Source: Bacillota bacterium (GTDB lineage: Bacteria > Bacillota > Clostridia > Christensenellales > SZUA-584). Taken from it: a DNA stretch of 6,534 nucleotides. The notes under the pieces were generated by a model. The model saw only the letters and a list, made by a program, of their open reading frames with translations, did no database searches and was not told where the DNA came from. The DNA lies in NCBI GenBank assembly GCA_023412005.1, contig JAEYOE010000020.1, positions 1-6,534 on the forward strand. Direction: 5' to 3'. Shown piece after piece: positions 4,292-6,534 of this stretch (positions are counted from its first letter, which is position 1; every line of letters starts with the position of its first letter). The position numbers were made by a program, and so were the translations under genes.

Positions 4292-6534
4292 ATGCGTGAG
4301 TTTTCCGGCAAACGTTTTATCGCTTTAGCGTTGTCTCTGATATTGTTCGCGGCTGTGTTCGTGTGGGACATACCGTCGTCGCGCGCGGAGGAACCCCCAG
4401 TACAAAGCCCTGCGCCCATTGAGTCGGTGGAGCCGGAGCCGACGGAGACGCCGGTTGAGACGCCTTTGCCGACTGTTTTATCACAAGCAGTTACTGATTC
4501 TGATATGTCTGTGCCGACTGACACTTTAGGCTCAGCAAAGAATCTGTATGAACTACTTTGCGAAAAGGGAACGCTAGAAACACAAGATTCTGCGGAGCCA
4601 ATGGCCACATCGGGGGACTACGACTATGTGATCAACCCTGATAGCATGAGTGTAACAATCACCGGATATCATGGGGCAGGTGGTGCTGTCACCATCCCTG
4701 ATACGCTTGACGGGAAGGCCATAACGGTAATCGGAGAAGAAGCATTTGCCGGGACTGAGTCCCTTGGCAGCGTTATACTTTCGAACAGCGTGACCAGTAT
4801 TGAGACAGCCGCGTTTTATATGTGCGAAAATCTTACGAGCGTAACTTTTGGCAGCGGCCTACAGAGCATTGGTGCGTATGCCTTTGAAGACTGTGGTCTG
4901 ACAAGCCTTAACATACCGCCGAGTGTTACAGTGATTGGCGCAAATGCTTTTGGGATGTGCTTTGATCTTTCATCAATCGTTGTGGATACGGAGAATCCAA
5001 ATTACTCAAGTGACAGCGGAGTGCTTTTTAACAAGTTAAAAACCGCCCTTTTGCAGTACCCCGCCGGTAAAGGTGGTAACACCTATAGCATTCCGGGAAG
5101 TGTCAAGGTCATCACTGAAGGGGCGTTCGAGGCCTGTTTTTATCTGATGTCAGGCATACTGCCATCCGGTGTTATCGAAATTGAAGAAGGCGCATTTGCT
5201 TTTTGTTATAATCTCGAACGAATCAATATCCCAAGCGGTGTTAACCAAATTAATAACGGCACTTTTTACATGTGTGAAAGCTTAGAGAGCCTTCAGTTGC
5301 CGAACAGTATTGTGTCAATAGGGAAATTGGCATGTTATGATTGTGTAAGCCTGCCGAACATAACCATTCCATCATCGGTAACCTTTATCTCTGACTATGC
5401 TTTCTACTATTGCCGTGATCTGGCTTATGCTTTGTTTGAGGGAAATGCACCCGGCTTGGGTAGCGAAGTATTCAATTTAAGCCAATCTTATTTCACGGTC
5501 TTTTACAAAACCGGGAGAACCGGTTTTACAAACCCATGGTATGGATACAGCACATCAACAAACGATCCGGAAGCAATATATACCGTCACTTTTGTTTCTA
5601 ATGGTACTGCAGTCAGTTATAAAGGCTTATATAATATGATCATATATCCTCCGGTTTTACCTATTAGAGAGCATTATATCTTCGAAGGCTGGTATACAAC
5701 ATCGTCATATGATAAGGCGCCTGTTACATTTCCTTATAAAATTTCTGAGAATAAAACCTTTTATGCAAAGTGGAGTGTAGAACTTTGCTGGGTTTCCTAT
5801 TCATTAATTGGTTTTCCGATGAACTCATTCAAGGTGCCATATGGAACGGTTATTACAGATCCTCCGCAACCGACACTGAATGGCTTTCTCTTCTCAGGCT
5901 GGTTTCCAACAAGGGAGTGCAATACGGCACCGGTGACATTTCCGTTCACAGTAACAAATTATGATCAGTATTTCTATGCCAAATGGATTCGCACCGGGGC
6001 TTATTTAACCAATGTTTCTATCTCTGCCGGGAAATTATCATATCCGTTTGACTCGGGCTTAAGAGTTTATAAGGTCTTGTTGGGCGAGAACGAACCAAGT
6101 GTTACGCTTTCTTGTGCAAAACTAAGTGATGTATCGATGACCATTAACGGTAAGGCTGTATCCAACACCACCGTTGCCTTGGCTAATGGCAAAAGCAAAA
6201 CCGTTACGATCAAGGTGATGTACGGTAAGAAGAGCAACACCTATAAGTTCACCGTCACGCGTGCCAAATCAGGCGACAACAACCTCGCCTCGCTGACCAA
6301 CACGGCAGGGGTATTGAGCCAACCGTTTGACCCGAATGTGACGAACTACACGCTGAATCTTGATGAAAACACAAGCAGCGTCACGCTCAAAGCCGCAAAA
6401 TCCAACGCGATGGCGAAGGTCTCTCCGGCTTCGAAAAAGCTCACGCTGAAAAACGGGCAGACCAAGGTGCTCAAGTTTACGGTGAAAGCGCAGTCGGGCG
6501 CAAAGAAGACGTACACGGTTACCGTCACGCGCGC
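4292..6534 (+). CDS. Secreted BspA-like leucine-rich-repeat protein, 3' end outside window
   Basis: The frame is open from ATG 4292 to the window edge (747 complete codons, no stop), so the C-terminus is missing. Start: AAGGAG at 4276-4281, 10 bp upstream. Residues 1-32 form a signal peptide (basic start, hydrophobic 10-25, likely cleavage after SSRA). A Pro/Glu/Thr-rich stretch (33-60) then looks like a flexible stalk. About nine BspA-type LRR_5 repeats of 22-23 residues fill about 141-382, with the pattern AF-x-x-C-x-x-L-x-x-(hydrophobic)-x-I-P and a longer insert at 232-267. Two Listeria-Bacteroides (InlB B-type) repeats follow, each ending in FYAKW (about 430-494 and 501-565), with GWY/GWF in the middle. 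Two cadherin-like beta-sandwich domains come last (about 571-658 and 663 to the edge), each ending in TVTRA. Such proteins are usually displayed at the surface and implicated in adhesion; the ligand is unknown. More modules or a cell-wall anchor probably follow. Codon use shifts from AT-leaning in the middle to GC-leaning in the last 300 bases. Confidence 0.92.
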   Translation, partial: MREFSGKRFIALALSLILFAAVFVWDIPSSRAEEPPVQSPAPIESVEPEPTETPVETPLPTVLSQAVTDSDMSVPTDTLGSAKNLYELLCEKGTLETQDSAEPMATSGDYDYVINPDSMSVTITGYHGAGGAVTIPDTLDGKAITVIGEEAFAGTESLGSVILSNSVTSIETAAFYMCENLTSVTFGSGLQSIGAYAFEDCGLTSLNIPPSVTVIGANAFGMCFDLSSIVVDTENPNYSSDSGVLFNKLKTALLQYPAGKGGNTYSIPGSVKVITEGAFEACFYLMSGILPSGVIEIEEGAFAFCYNLERINIPSGVNQINNGTFYMCESLESLQLPNSIVSIGKLACYDCVSLPNITIPSSVTFISDYAFYYCRDLAYALFEGNAPGLGSEVFNLSQSYFTVFYKTGRTGFTNPWYGYSTSTNDPEAIYTVTFVSNGTAVSYKGLYNMIIYPPVLPIREHYIFEGWYTTSSYDKAPVTFPYKISENKTFYAKWSVELCWVSYSLIGFPMNSFKVPYGTVITDPPQPTLNGFLFSGWFPTRECNTAPVTFPFTVTNYDQYFYAKWIRTGAYLTNVSISAGKLSYPFDSGLRVYKVLLGENEPSVTLSCAKLSDVSMTINGKAVSNTTVALANGKSKTVTIKVMYGKKSNTYKFTVTRAKSGDNNLASLTNTAGVLSQPFDPNVTNYTLNLDENTSSVTLKAAKSNAMAKVSPASKKLTLKNGQTKVLKFTVKAQSGAKKTYTVTVTR

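Noticed and set aside
4231..4608. Minus-strand open frame of 125 codons opposite the 5' end of the surface protein gene
   Set aside because: It is antisense to the signal peptide and stalk. Its Ser/Gly/Thr-rich composition is the mirror of the Pro/Glu/Thr stalk codons.
5770..5964. Plus-strand open frame of 64 codons inside the surface protein gene
   Set aside because: It is out of frame with the continuous 747-codon reading frame and has no features of its own.

Overview
The window looks like a piece of a Gram-positive, low-to-middle GC anaerobe of the class Clostridia. The reasons are strong AGGAGG-type ribosome binding sites, a LytTR regulator paired with a DUF3021 membrane protein, and a BspA-type leucine-rich-repeat surface protein carrying Listeria-Bacteroides (InlB B-type) and cadherin-like modules. 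Interspersed GTAGGG-palindrome repeats, which I recall from gut Clostridia, agree with this. A more exact placement (for example Christensenellales or Oscillospirales) would be a guess.

Layout, left to right. Bases 1-694 hold no convincing gene. They are filled by a tandem composite repeat: a 304-bp unit (31-334), a second diverged unit (335-610) and a short internally deleted remnant (611-656). Bases 695-1216 encode a GNAT-family acetyltransferase. It is followed by a long-stemmed, U-tailed hairpin (1240-1293) that also contains the best promoter candidate for the next operon. Bases 1338-2226 are a two-gene operon: a stand-alone LytTR DNA-binding protein and a four-helix DUF3021 membrane protein, closed by a strong intrinsic terminator (2239-2274). 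Bases 2367-4132 are a second operon, an ABC ATPase and an ABC-2 permease with a 4-bp ATGA overlap, closed by another terminator (4148-4174). From 4292 to the right edge runs a large secreted BspA-like protein with its own extended -10 promoter; its 3' end lies outside the window.

How the parts may work together. LytTR plus a small membrane partner matches the LytTR regulatory system arrangement (HdrRM and BrsRM of Streptococcus mutans are the known examples), in which the membrane protein restrains the DNA-binding protein. The adjacent ABC-2 exporter is the natural candidate target. A perfect 13-bp direct repeat with 20-bp periodicity lies just upstream of the exporter operon and resembles the two-turn-spaced direct-repeat operators used by LytTR proteins. 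The GNAT gene and the surface protein have their own signals and are probably separate transcription units. No wholly new system is evident. The most worthwhile leads are the candidate LytTR operator, the promoter nested in a terminator, and the composite repeat array.
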